DNA from: an uncultured Methanoregula sp.
GTDB taxonomy: Archaea > Halobacteriota > Methanomicrobia > Methanomicrobiales > Methanospirillaceae
Assembly (NCBI RefSeq): GCF_963667735.1
Contig: NZ_OY763919.1
Span: 2,109,539-2,173,538 of the forward strand
Length of the DNA stretch: 64,000 nt
Direction: 5' to 3'
The notes beneath the pieces were generated by a model. The model made no database searches and was not told the origin of the DNA. It worked only from the letters and a program-made list of their open reading frames with translations. A program made the translations under genes and the position numbers. Positions 35,712-44,234 of this stretch are shown in pieces (the stretch's first letter is position 1; every line of letters starts with the position of its first letter).

Positions 35712-35816
35712 CTTTTTTGTTACGATTGGCCAGCATCGCTGCCAGCAATTGCCGTATCTACCATAATCTATTTTGGATACGGGCATCAACGCTACTACGA
35801 CAACCGGTGCATTATC

Positions 35817-37340
35817 GTGAAGAAATTTTCCTTTGTCGCCCACATGCCCGATACCCCGGGATCCCTTCACCGGGCAGCGGAGATCATAAAAAAATATGAA
35901 GGGAATATCAACCGTATCCAGTTCGATCGCCGCATAGATCCCGGCACGGTTTTTTACGAGGTAACGGCATCGGATTCCTCCTATGAGAAAATTACCGGTG
36001 AACTTGCCTCCATCGGGTACCTGCAGACCTCGCTCAAGCCCCTTGATTTTTTGAAGTTCTGCGTATCCCTTCCCAACCGTCCGGGAGCCCTCTATGAATT
36101 TCTTGGCTACACGACCGCTGCAGGTGCCAACATAGCCCTCATCGATTTTGATGACAAGGGCCGGCACCCGAACAGGCTTACGGTCAGTCTCAACCTGGAA
36201 CAGAGTGCCATTGTCGAGCGTCTCCTGGATACCTTAAAAAGCCTCTACCGGCTTGAGATCATCGAGTATGACAAGACCGGCAAACATCTCGACGACACGG
36301 TCTTTTACGTCCGGTATGCCCAGGCAGTCCGGAACCTTATCGGGGAATCGGAAGATGCGTTCCTTCTCTCGTTCCTGGGCGAGACAAACCATATCGCCCA
36401 GGAACTGATGGATCGGGGATGCAACCCCCACCAGGTCTTCGAGAGCGTTCTTGCAACAGGCCAGAGCATGCGGGCAACTTCCGGCGAACACTTTTATGCC
36501 GATGTCCAGAAGTTCCATGTAACCCCGAAAACAACCCTGTACTGTTTCCAGCCACCCTGCGGAGGGAGCCTGTTCATCATCGATACACCTGAGGAACGCG
36601 TGATGATCGATACCTGTTACGGTATTTATCACACGGATATCATGGCGATGCTTTCCCATTACGGCCTTTCGGATCCATCCAGGATCTCCCGCATCATCGT
36701 CACCCATGCCGATGCGGATCACTGCGGAGCCTCCGGGTTCTTTTCAGCGCCGGTGTACATGCACCATGCCACCCTTGAGATCATCCGGACCAATAACCGG
36801 GCATATGGTTCGCGAAATGAAGAATCGGTTCTTGAAGAATTCTATACCAAGATGGTGAACCTGTTCTCGCAGTTCAATGTCCCGTCCGATGTCCAGTGTT
36901 TTACCGGTCCCACCGGGATAACCCGCGGGATCTTTCCGGTAATCGGTTCGTTCTCTGTGGGAGATATCGAGCTGGAGATCCTGGACGGTCTTGGAGGGCA
37001 CACCTGCGGCCAGGTATTCCTCTATTCAAAAGACCAGGGTCTTATCTTCACTGCCGACAGCGTCATCAATTTTGCGAGCATGACAAAAGAGCGGGCGGAT
37101 TACAGTTCCCTTGCGGCATTTCTGGTAACCTCGGTGAATGTTGACAGCGATCTCGCAAACCGGGACCGGAAAGCCCTGCTTGCCCTTGCGGAAGAGACCG
37201 ACCGCATCCTCTCCCCCACCGGGAAGCGCTGTCTCATCTGCGGGGGCCATGGGGCGGTATCTGTCCTGAACAACGGAAAGCTTGCTGCGTATGGCGAGAT
37301 CGAGCGGTACGAAGCAGGGAACCATTCCCGCAAAGAATAA
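35817..37340 (+). CDS. ACT-ACT-metallo-beta-lactamase fusion protein
   Basis: 507 residues starting at GTG 35817. Two ACT-type ligand-binding domains come first (MKKFSFVAHMPDTPGSLHRAAEIIKKYEGNI and LKFCVSLPNRPGALYEFLGYTTAAGANI). A linker of about 60 residues leads to an MBL-fold hydrolase with the full metal motif VTHADADHCGASGF, GLGGHTCGQVFLY, TADSVINF and a final His in GGHGAVS. ACT domains usually bind amino acids, so a regulated hydrolase or a flavodiiron-like sensor is possible. The MBL part resembles the diiron domain of flavoproteins, but no flavodoxin domain is present. Confidence 0.82.
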   Translation: MKKFSFVAHMPDTPGSLHRAAEIIKKYEGNINRIQFDRRIDPGTVFYEVTASDSSYEKITGELASIGYLQTSLKPLDFLKFCVSLPNRPGALYEFLGYTTAAGANIALIDFDDKGRHPNRLTVSLNLEQSAIVERLLDTLKSLYRLEIIEYDKTGKHLDDTVFYVRYAQAVRNLIGESEDAFLLSFLGETNHIAQELMDRGCNPHQVFESVLATGQSMRATSGEHFYADVQKFHVTPKTTLYCFQPPCGGSLFIIDTPEERVMIDTCYGIYHTDIMAMLSHYGLSDPSRISRIIVTHADADHCGASGFFSAPVYMHHATLEIIRTNNRAYGSRNEESVLEEFYTKMVNLFSQFNVPSDVQCFTGPTGITRGIFPVIGSFSVGDIELEILDGLGGHTCGQVFLYSKDQGLIFTADSVINFASMTKERADYSSLAAFLVTSVNVDSDLANRDRKALLALAEETDRILSPTGKRCLICGGHGAVSVLNNGKLAAYGEIERYEAGNHSRKE

Positions 37341-37442
37341 CTTTTCAGACCGGCAGCTCAACGGAGAATCGTCATTTTATCTTTTCTCCGTTCATTGTTT
37401 TTAACCGGCAGGATCCAAAGACCGGCAGCACGAAGACCGGTA

Positions 37443-38279
37443 TCATCCGGGAGGGTAACTGGTGACGATGATCTCAAGAGTACCGGATCTTCGTTCGCCA
37501 TTGCAGTTGATGTACCGCTTGGCCGGGACCGTTGCTATGGAAAAATCCCCGTATAACTCCTCGATCTCCGGTACTTTTGAGTTGCTCAGCATAACATGGA
37601 CGCCTTTATCTGACAGGCGCTGAAAGGTCTTTGCAAGACGCTCCTGGTCGGCAAACCTGAACCCCGATGCATGGTAATCCGTGAAGTTCGCGGTCTTCGA
37701 GACCGGGTGGTAGGGGGGATCGAAATAGACAAAATCCTCCCTTTTTGCAGTTTTTACGGTCTTCTCGAAATCCGCATGCAGTACGGTCACCTGCTGGAGC
37801 ATGGTATGGAATTTCCGGATGGAGGCCTCGCCCGGAAGACTTTTTTTGGCATGTCGCCCGAACGGGACATTGAACTCCTCCTTCCGGTTGACCCGCCATA
37901 ACCCGTTGTAGCCGTGCTTGTTGAGGTAAACAAGAAGTGCAGCGCGGCGGATGGGTTTTTTATTGGATCCGGCGAGGTCGTTGAATTCCAGCCTGAGCTG
38001 CCGGTAGGATTCTTCGTCATTGGAGAGCTCGTCCCGTGCAAGTTCCTCAATCAAGTGTTCCGGCCGGTTCTTCACTACGAGGTACAGGTTGATGAGTTCC
38101 TCGTTGAGATCCGAAATGACTGCCCGGGATATACGGTTCTGGTTTGCAAGGCTTGCAAGAAGTGCGCCTCCACCGACAAACGGCTCAAAATAGGTATTCC
38201 ACCCGTGGGGAAGCCGGGCATTGATCTCCTGCAGCAGCTGCCGTTTTCCCCCGGCCCATTTGACGAGCGGCGCTTTCAC
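37443..38279 (-). CDS. dam: DNA adenine methyltransferase, Dam family
   Basis: 278 residues. Class D12/alpha N6-adenine methylase: SAM motif FEPFVGGGALLASL near the N-terminus after LVKWAGGKRQLL, and catalytic DPPYHPVSKTANFTDY. The Dam/DpnM type usually methylates GATC, though the exact site cannot be read from sequence. No restriction endonuclease or mutH lies beside it, so it is an orphan methylase here. It is divergent from the hexuloisomerase gene. Confidence 0.9.
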   Translation of the reverse strand: MKAPLVKWAGGKRQLLQEINARLPHGWNTYFEPFVGGGALLASLANQNRISRAVISDLNEELINLYLVVKNRPEHLIEELARDELSNDEESYRQLRLEFNDLAGSNKKPIRRAALLVYLNKHGYNGLWRVNRKEEFNVPFGRHAKKSLPGEASIRKFHTMLQQVTVLHADFEKTVKTAKREDFVYFDPPYHPVSKTANFTDYHASGFRFADQERLAKTFQRLSDKGVHVMLSNSKVPEIEELYGDFSIATVPAKRYINCNGERRSGTLEIIVTSYPPG

Positions 38280-38392
38280 GTACTACAGTTTTGTCCACAA
38301 TCCTTAAAGATCCTTCCCGCAGCACCGACTAAACCGGTTCCCTGTTACGAAATTCTCATCTACTTTGTGAATGCATCTTTTGTGCGAGAAGC

Positions 38393-38992
38393 ATGGAGAA
38401 TCACCGGGTACAGGAAATGATGCTCCTGATGGCATCGAAGATCCGATCGATAGCACATTCACTTTCGTACGGAGACTGCGAGAACTTCATCAAGGAACTC
38501 CTCAAAGCAAAACGGATTTACGTTATCGGCGCCGGCCGGTCGGGGCTCGTTGCAAAGGCCTTTGCCATGCGCCTCATGCACCTTGGTCTCCAGGCCTTTG
38601 TTGTCGGCGAGACAATAACCCCGGCACTGAAGGAAGGGGACGTGATGGTCATCTTTTCCGGCTCGGGGAAGACGAAGACCGTTGCCGATATTGCCGAGAC
38701 TGCGAGAGAGATCGGGGCCCACATCTGCCTCATCACCTCGAATGCCGATTCGCGGATCGGCAAAATCTCGGACTGCATCGTCATCATCGAGCACCAGCGC
38801 GATGCAGTTTCCGACGATGCTGCCGAGTTCGAGATCCGGCAGATGATGGGCGAGCACAAATCCTTTGCACCCCTTGGAACCCTCTTCGAGACCGCCTCCA
38901 TGATCTTTGCCGATGCCGTGATCTCACGGATGATGGAAGTGACGAAAACGGACGAGTCGGCTCTCAAAACCCGGCATACCAATATTGAATGA
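38393..38992 (+). CDS. hxlB: 6-phospho-3-hexuloisomerase
   Basis: 199 residues, a SIS-domain isomerase. Motifs are RIYVIGAGRSGLVAKAFAMRLMHLG, VIFSGSGKTKTVADIAETARE and APLGTLFETASMIFADA. It converts 3-hexulose-6-phosphate to fructose-6-phosphate. In methanogens, with the hexulose-phosphate synthase part of Fae-Hps, it works in reverse to supply pentose phosphates. No hps gene is nearby. It precedes an aminotransferase gene by 12 bases, probably in one operon. Confidence 0.92.
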   Translation: MENHRVQEMMLLMASKIRSIAHSLSYGDCENFIKELLKAKRIYVIGAGRSGLVAKAFAMRLMHLGLQAFVVGETITPALKEGDVMVIFSGSGKTKTVADIAETAREIGAHICLITSNADSRIGKISDCIVIIEHQRDAVSDDAAEFEIRQMMGEHKSFAPLGTLFETASMIFADAVISRMMEVTKTDESALKTRHTNIE

Positions 38993-39004
38993 GGCAGGAA
39001 ATCT

Positions 39005-40111
39005 ATGGCAATACAGTTCTCTGACCGGGTTCTCGGAATCGAGATCTCCGGTATCCGGAAGATCTTCGAATCCGCAGGCCCGGACTCGATCAATCTCGGA
39101 CTCGGGCAGCCCGATTTCGACACACCGCAGCATATCAAGGATGCCGCGATCCGGGCAATCCTAGAAGGAAAGACCGGCTATACCCCCAATACCGGCATCC
39201 CTGAACTCCGCGAGGCTGTCTGCCGGAAGTTCAGATCGGAAAACAGCCTGGATTACACTCCCGATAACATCATCGTCACGGCCGGGGCAAGCGAGGCTCT
39301 CCATATCGTTATGCAGGCCCTTCTCCGCGAGGGCGACCAGGTGCTCTGCCCCGACCCGGGATTCGTCTCCTATGCATCCCTTGCAACCATGGCCGGGGGA
39401 CGGCCTGTCAGTGTCCCGCTGACAAAAACCCTGCATCTCGACGTAGAGGCCGCAAAGGAGCGGATGGATGGGGCAAAACTTCTTGTCATCAACTCCCCGG
39501 GAAACCCGACCGGTGCCGTGGAGAGCAGGGAATCCATCCGGGCTCTCGTCGAGTATGCGGGAGATAAAGGTGTCACGGTGATCTCAGATGAAGTGTACGA
39601 GCATTTCATTTACGGGAAGAAACACTGGAGCGCCGGAATGTTCGGGGACAATGTCATCACCATCAATGCCACGAGCAAGACCTATGCCATGACCGGCTGG
39701 CGCCTCGGGTACCTTGCCGCGTCTCCCGATATTGTCGGCCAGTGCCTCAAAGTCCACCAGTATTGCCAGGCCTGTGCCACTACCATCTCCCAGTATGCGG
39801 CAGTTGCCGCATACACCGGCGACCAGCATATGGTCGGAGTCATGCGCGACGAGTACCGGGCACGCCGGGATCTCATCTGCAAAGGGCTTGCAGGTCTCGG
39901 TTTCTCATTCCCGGTTCCCGAAGGCGCCTTCTATGCGTTTGTCCCGATGAAACCGGAGATAACCCAGAAGATCATCAATGCCGGCGTTGTTGTGGTTCCG
40001 GGTACGGCGTTTGGTGAGAACGCACCGGAGTATACCCGGTTCAGCTATGCCAATTCCCGGGAAAACCTCAACCGTGCCCTTGATAGGATACAACAGGCAA
40101 CAGGTGAATGA
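39005..40111 (+). CDS. Class I PLP aminotransferase (aspartate-type)
   Basis: 368 residues. Conserved class I features are LGLGQPDFDTPQHI, YTPNTGIPELREAV, NSPGNPTGAV, ISDEVYEHF and the PLP-lysine site NATSKTYAMTGWRLGYL, with an Arg in YTRFSYANSREN that binds the substrate carboxylate. It is likely an aspartate or broad amino-acid transaminase. A preceding AGGAAAT serves as ribosome binding site. The gene lies between hxlB and the M42 peptidase with one-base spacing to the latter. Confidence 0.88.
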   Translation: MAIQFSDRVLGIEISGIRKIFESAGPDSINLGLGQPDFDTPQHIKDAAIRAILEGKTGYTPNTGIPELREAVCRKFRSENSLDYTPDNIIVTAGASEALHIVMQALLREGDQVLCPDPGFVSYASLATMAGGRPVSVPLTKTLHLDVEAAKERMDGAKLLVINSPGNPTGAVESRESIRALVEYAGDKGVTVISDEVYEHFIYGKKHWSAGMFGDNVITINATSKTYAMTGWRLGYLAASPDIVGQCLKVHQYCQACATTISQYAAVAAYTGDQHMVGVMRDEYRARRDLICKGLAGLGFSFPVPEGAFYAFVPMKPEITQKIINAGVVVVPGTAFGENAPEYTRFSYANSRENLNRALDRIQQATGE

Positions 40112-40112
40112 T

Positions 40113-41150
40113 ATGGTAAAAGAACTCTTACAGAAATTATCCAATGCCCACGGGGTTTCGGGCAGTGAAGGAAGCGTCCTTTCGGTCATAAAGAAAGAGC
40201 TCAAAGGCCACGTGGACGAGATACGCGAGGATTCTCTCGGGAACCTGATCGCAACCAAGCGCGGGGGCAAGTTCTCTGTTATGCTTGCCGCCCATATGGA
40301 CGAGATAGGCCTGATGGTCAAGTATGTGGATGACAAGGGCTTCATCCGGTTTGTCGCTCTTGGCGGCTGGTACGGGCCCACGCTTTACAACCAGCGCGTT
40401 GTCCTCCACACATCAAAAGGTCCCCTGTTCGGCGTCATCGGCGGCAAGCCCCCGCACATGATGGACGAGGAGGAGCGAAAACGTGGCGTGAAGATCGACG
40501 ATATGTTCATCGATGTCGGCGCGGCAAACAAGGAAGAAGTTGCCTATCTCGGCATAGATGTCGGGACACCGGTAACGATCGACCGGGAGTTCACGTCCCT
40601 GGCCAGCACCCGGGTCACCGGCAAGGCCTTCGACAACCGGGCCGGTGTCGCAATGCTCATCAAGACCCTAAAAGAAGTCAAGTCCCCTCTCACTATCTAC
40701 GGCGTCTTTACTGTCCAGGAGGAAGTGGGGCTCAAGGGTGCACGCACGAGTGCATACTCTCTTGACCCGGACTGCGCCATTGCAACCGATGTGACGATTC
40801 CGGGCGACCACCCGGGCATCGACATGAAGGATGCGCCCGTCGAGATGGGCAAGGGCCCGGTTGTGACCATTGTCGACAGCAGCGGCCGGGGTCTCATTGC
40901 GAGCAGGAAAGTTGTGCAATGGCTCCGCGATGCTGCAGAGTCGGAGAATATCCCGGTCCAGTACGAAGTCGGGAGCGGCGGGACCACCGATGCAACAGCC
41001 ATCCACCTGACAAAGGGTGGCATCCCGAGCACAACGCTCAGCATTCCCTCCCGGTACATCCACTCGCCGGTCGAGATGATCGATATGCAGGATCTCGAGG
41101 CGGGCGTGAACCTTCTCGTTGCCGCGCTGAAGAAGAAGCCGGTATTATAA
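40113..41150 (+). CDS. M42 family aminopeptidase
   Basis: About 345 residues from ATG 40113, preceded by AGGTGA. Dinuclear metal peptidase signature: LAAHMDEIGLMV, KAFDNRAGVAML, TVQEEVGLKGA (catalytic Glu pair), DVTIPGDHPG and PSRYIHSPVEM. These tetrahedral aminopeptidases trim peptides in the cytoplasm; older annotation as endoglucanase is misleading. It ends in a T-tract just after the stop, closing the hxlB-aminotransferase-M42 unit. Confidence 0.93.
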   Translation: MVKELLQKLSNAHGVSGSEGSVLSVIKKELKGHVDEIREDSLGNLIATKRGGKFSVMLAAHMDEIGLMVKYVDDKGFIRFVALGGWYGPTLYNQRVVLHTSKGPLFGVIGGKPPHMMDEEERKRGVKIDDMFIDVGAANKEEVAYLGIDVGTPVTIDREFTSLASTRVTGKAFDNRAGVAMLIKTLKEVKSPLTIYGVFTVQEEVGLKGARTSAYSLDPDCAIATDVTIPGDHPGIDMKDAPVEMGKGPVVTIVDSSGRGLIASRKVVQWLRDAAESENIPVQYEVGSGGTTDATAIHLTKGGIPSTTLSIPSRYIHSPVEMIDMQDLEAGVNLLVAALKKKPVL

Positions 41151-41307
41151 CTTTTTTTTATCTGCATCCGGGGCGATGCGTTCTGATCCCCTTTCAATAG
41201 ATCTCTGGACGATGAGGGAGATCGTTTTCCTGTAATGGTGTATTCCTGGTTATCCCGGCGATCTGCCTTCAGGTTGTTATGGATTGATCATCTCTTTCCA
41301 TGAAATC

Positions 41308-41320
41308 GCATTTATAAAAA
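41308..41320 (+). promoter_or_regulatory. TATA box upstream of the zinc-finger peptide gene
   Basis: GCATTTATAAAAA, giving a predicted start near 41341 and a leader of about 50 bases before ATG 41393. Confidence 0.4.
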
Positions 41321-41392
41321 TCAAATGGAAAAAATCTAATATTATTTACATTTAATATTGTTAAGAAGAATTCTGAATATTTTTGGATAATT

Positions 41393-41599
41393 ATGGCTGG
41401 TATAAATCGTCAGGTGGTATCCGTACCCTGCAAACACTGGGGCGGGGATATCCAGCATTGTAAAACCTGTAAGGGGACCGGGTTTGTGAATGTAGCCGTT
41501 GGCTGGGACGGACAGCCCAGACCCTGCACGCACCGTGGCGGAGAGATCCGCAACTGTCATACCTGCAAAGGGAGCGGCTGGGCAGGTATTGTCGATTAG
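41393..41599 (+). CDS. Small zinc-finger protein with two DnaJ-like motifs
   Basis: 68 residues holding two repeats: CKHWGGDIQHCKTCKGTGF and CTHRGGEIRNCHTCKGSGW. Each has a CxxCxGxG half-site like the DnaJ zinc-binding region, with an extra Cys eight to nine residues upstream. It probably binds one or two zinc ions and may aid folding or bind RNA. It is translated as a stand-alone peptide from an AT-rich promoter region. No J-domain is present. Confidence 0.75.
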   Translation: MAGINRQVVSVPCKHWGGDIQHCKTCKGTGFVNVAVGWDGQPRPCTHRGGEIRNCHTCKGSGWAGIVD

Positions 41600-41690
41600 T
41601 CATTTTTTATCCCCTCTTTCTGGCTTTTCGTACGTTTCCCCGGGGAGATGAAACGATATCCTTTTTATTCACAACATCCTGCGCTTATCC

Positions 41691-42323
41691 ATGAGCAGCT
41701 GGTGCGAGTCGGAGAACGGATACATGTATGGTTCCTTGATCCTGCTTGCAGCGGTTATCCTCTTCTCGCTTGGAATGTTCTCCATCTTTATCCTGCACGG
41801 CTATTTCTCCGGTCAGGCCGCTTCCTCTTCAATGAATGTCCTTACCGATAATCTTGCACTTGAGGGGACCGTGACCGGATATGCTGACCTCACCGGACTT
41901 CCTGCAGATGCCCCGGCAAAGCAGGTGGCACAGTTGTCTTCGGGTATGAATGCCGTCCGGCTGAATCTCCGGCTGGCCTCGCTGCGGATGAACTGGGCGA
42001 CCGGGACCGGGGTTGATATCTCGCAGGCTTCAGTTATTATAAAGACGCCTCATGGAAGCGAGATAATCCCCCGGAAGACCACCAGCGTCTTTACCCGGCC
42101 GGGCTGGTCCATTGTCCGGAAAGGGAGCATGCTTCCCGGAATCACCGCGAATACCGATGATATTCTTGAACCCCGGGAAGTCTTCAGTATCCTTGTATCT
42201 CCCTCGGAAAACCTGCAACCCGGAACTCCGTTTATCATTGATATGGATATTCCCAATGTCCAGCCTCTGTCAGTTGAGCGGGTAGTGCCCGGGTCCATGA
42301 AATCTGCCATGAATCTGGGATGA
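41691..42323 (+). CDS. Archaellin-domain / pilin-like membrane protein
   Basis: 210 residues. One hydrophobic helix (GSLILLAAVILFSLGMFSIFILHGYF) runs into an archaellin-like pattern: SGQAASSSMNVLTDNLALEGTVTGY, then LRLASLRMNWATGTGVDISQASVII and NTDDILEPREVFSILV, with an ending like archaellin (PLSVERVVPGSM). The usual class III signal (basic residue plus Gly before the helix) is not evident. It may be a minor archaellum or pilus subunit or a membrane-tethered relative. It stands alone, with no fla genes nearby. Confidence 0.68.
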   Translation: MSSWCESENGYMYGSLILLAAVILFSLGMFSIFILHGYFSGQAASSSMNVLTDNLALEGTVTGYADLTGLPADAPAKQVAQLSSGMNAVRLNLRLASLRMNWATGTGVDISQASVIIKTPHGSEIIPRKTTSVFTRPGWSIVRKGSMLPGITANTDDILEPREVFSILVSPSENLQPGTPFIIDMDIPNVQPLSVERVVPGSMKSAMNLG

Positions 42324-43112
42324 GCAGGAGAAGACCGGAATTTCCTTTTTGTCCGGGTCAGATTATCGTGCATGTACGGCCGGAAGAGATTTACTCCTGC
42401 CAAAAAACGGCAAATGGTTTACTGAAAAGAAATCGTGCAAAAGAATGAGCGCCCCGGCCGGGACTTGAACCCGGGTCAAAAGCTCCGGAGGCTTCTAGGA
42501 TGTCCACTACCCTACCGAGGCGCATGTCAACCATGATCGATTCCCGCACGCGTACCGCATAACCGGAATTCTGATCGGTTACGACGTTGAGAATTTCAGC
42601 GGGTGCATCAATTCACAGTTCTATAATAACAACACCTCAAAGGATATTAAACCTCTCGGATGCCCGATGGAAACGGAACTGTCTCACCCCCTGTCGGAAC
42701 AAAAACCGTACCAGTAGCAGGGAATTCCCCGGCGATTCCCCGGCCCTATGCCAAATATATTTTTGGCCGGCAATCGTTGTTGTGCAGGTAAAAAAGAACC
42801 TTCCGGAAAATGCGGAGTCAGCTGATATCAGGAAACAAAATCACTTCCGGCAAGGGAACAAGCGTTTTCATGATAACTCTCCCGATAGTATATTCTGGCA
42901 GGCATACCCGCTCCCAAAAACCGTGTCTTAAAATTAAATTATCTCGCTCCGATTGCTGTTATTTTCATAAATTTTTCTTTGTTTTCATAAACAACGGGAA
43001 AAACCATCAGTAAAAAAAACAGTAATGTCTTTATATCACTTACTGGCTATGGGGTAACAAAGTAGAAATAGACTGGCATCAAATGCTGTTCATCAGATAG
43101 CTTCCTGATCCT
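42324..43112. other. Long intergenic region around a tRNA gene
   Basis: About 790 bases. Apart from the tRNA at 42450-42521 I find no convincing gene; the open frames here have poor codon character. AT-rich DNA near 42930-43060 probably carries the promoter for the metalloprotease gene at 43113. Confidence 0.5.
42450..42521 (-). tRNA. tRNA-Arg (anticodon CCG)
   Basis: 72 nt on the minus strand. Acceptor GCCTCGG pairs with CCGGGGC, with discriminator G. The T-arm is CCGGG-TTCAAGT-CCCGG. The anticodon arm GAAGC/GCTTT encloses the loop CTCCGGA with U33 and anticodon CCG. The D-loop contains GGA (A20, an arginine identity element). CCA is not encoded. The D-stem is weak, with one mismatch (T-T). 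Confidence 0.88.
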
Positions 43113-44234
43113 ATGGCATATATCTCCGGACTTGGAACAAGCGACTGGCTACCATTAATCATAATGGTAATATCACTTACGTTCATCGTATCCATTGTTT
43201 CAGCAGCCAACTCGCTCACCATCAATGTCAAAGATGCCAAGACCCGGGAGAACGTGGGTGATGCGCTCGTGTATCTGGACGGAGGATACATCGGAACTAC
43301 TACTTCTAATGGCGGGACACTTGTCATTAATGATGTAGCATCCAAAACTCATACGATACGGGTAACAAAAGAGAATTACAAGGACGTGACAAAAAAATTT
43401 GTGTACCCGTCGGATTCCTCACTTGAGATCACCCTCTCGAAAGGCCCTCTTGTCTCTCTCAACCCGAACGGTCCCTCCGCGAATGGGATCAACGTGGTTT
43501 TCTATCCATCATCAACATCCTACAGCTGTACCGATAAGAAAGTGATCCAGACCCCCGTTTATATGACCGATGAGACCCGGTTCCGGACTGATGTGGAGTC
43601 GGTAATCCGCCAGACCTACCTGGAGCTCGACAAAGTAACATCGCCCTCCGACCCGCTTCCTGCCGGATTCCAGGATAAATTCAATTTCTATTACTATTAC
43701 GACCCGTCAGCTCCGGCGGATGCGTTCTCCGGTTGTTCCGGTTCGGTTCCTGAAAGTTACTGGAAGGATGTCACCTTCAGCGATATCACGGTTATCCTGT
43801 ACCCTTCATATACCGGCCTGTACAGCGATGCATCCTGCCAGCCGACCGGCTGTTTCCAGAACTTCGGGCCGGGACGCAGCCTCATGAAAGTCCCTGCAAA
43901 CCAGGCATCTCTCGTCAGGCATGAGACCGGTCATGCTGTGTTCGAACTGATCGATACTTATTGCGGAAGTACCTATTATTATGAGAACGATCCCCATGCC
44001 AATGTCTGGTCCTCCCGGGAAGCCTGCAGATCGGATGCGACATCCAATAACCGGGACCCGGAACTCTGCCGGCAGATAGAGCAGAAGAGTACCGGCACTT
44101 CTGCAGCCTGCATCAAGGACTTCTGGCGATGGGATCCGAATCCTGATATCATGGCACAAGGCTACGGCGGCAAATTCGGGACTGCAGCAACGCAGCGCAT
44201 CAACTATGTTATCTCAAAAGCGGAGGCGGGATGA
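43113..44234 (+). CDS. Secreted HExxH metalloprotease with PEGA-like N-terminal domain
   Basis: 373 residues. A signal helix (WLPLIIMVISLTFIVSIVSAANS) is followed by a PEGA/carboxypeptidase-regulatory-like domain (LVYLDGGYIGTTTSNGGTLVI) to about residue 110. The catalytic domain has VRHETGHAVFELIDTYCGSTYY near residue 270: HExxH plus an Asp six residues after the second His, a layout like M6/M7/M64 peptidases. Several Cys and a YYYYDPSAPADAFSGCSG block are conserved in the paralogue at 54756-55952. The next gene overlaps by four bases (ATGA), implying coupled translation. Confidence 0.8.
   Translation: MAYISGLGTSDWLPLIIMVISLTFIVSIVSAANSLTINVKDAKTRENVGDALVYLDGGYIGTTTSNGGTLVINDVASKTHTIRVTKENYKDVTKKFVYPSDSSLEITLSKGPLVSLNPNGPSANGINVVFYPSSTSYSCTDKKVIQTPVYMTDETRFRTDVESVIRQTYLELDKVTSPSDPLPAGFQDKFNFYYYYDPSAPADAFSGCSGSVPESYWKDVTFSDITVILYPSYTGLYSDASCQPTGCFQNFGPGRSLMKVPANQASLVRHETGHAVFELIDTYCGSTYYYENDPHANVWSSREACRSDATSNNRDPELCRQIEQKSTGTSAACIKDFWRWDPNPDIMAQGYGGKFGTAATQRINYVISKAEAG

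Noticed and set aside
42587..42931. 114-codon frame downstream of the tRNA
   Set aside because: No ribosome site, no hydrophobic or domain pattern, and AT-rich, irregular codon use.
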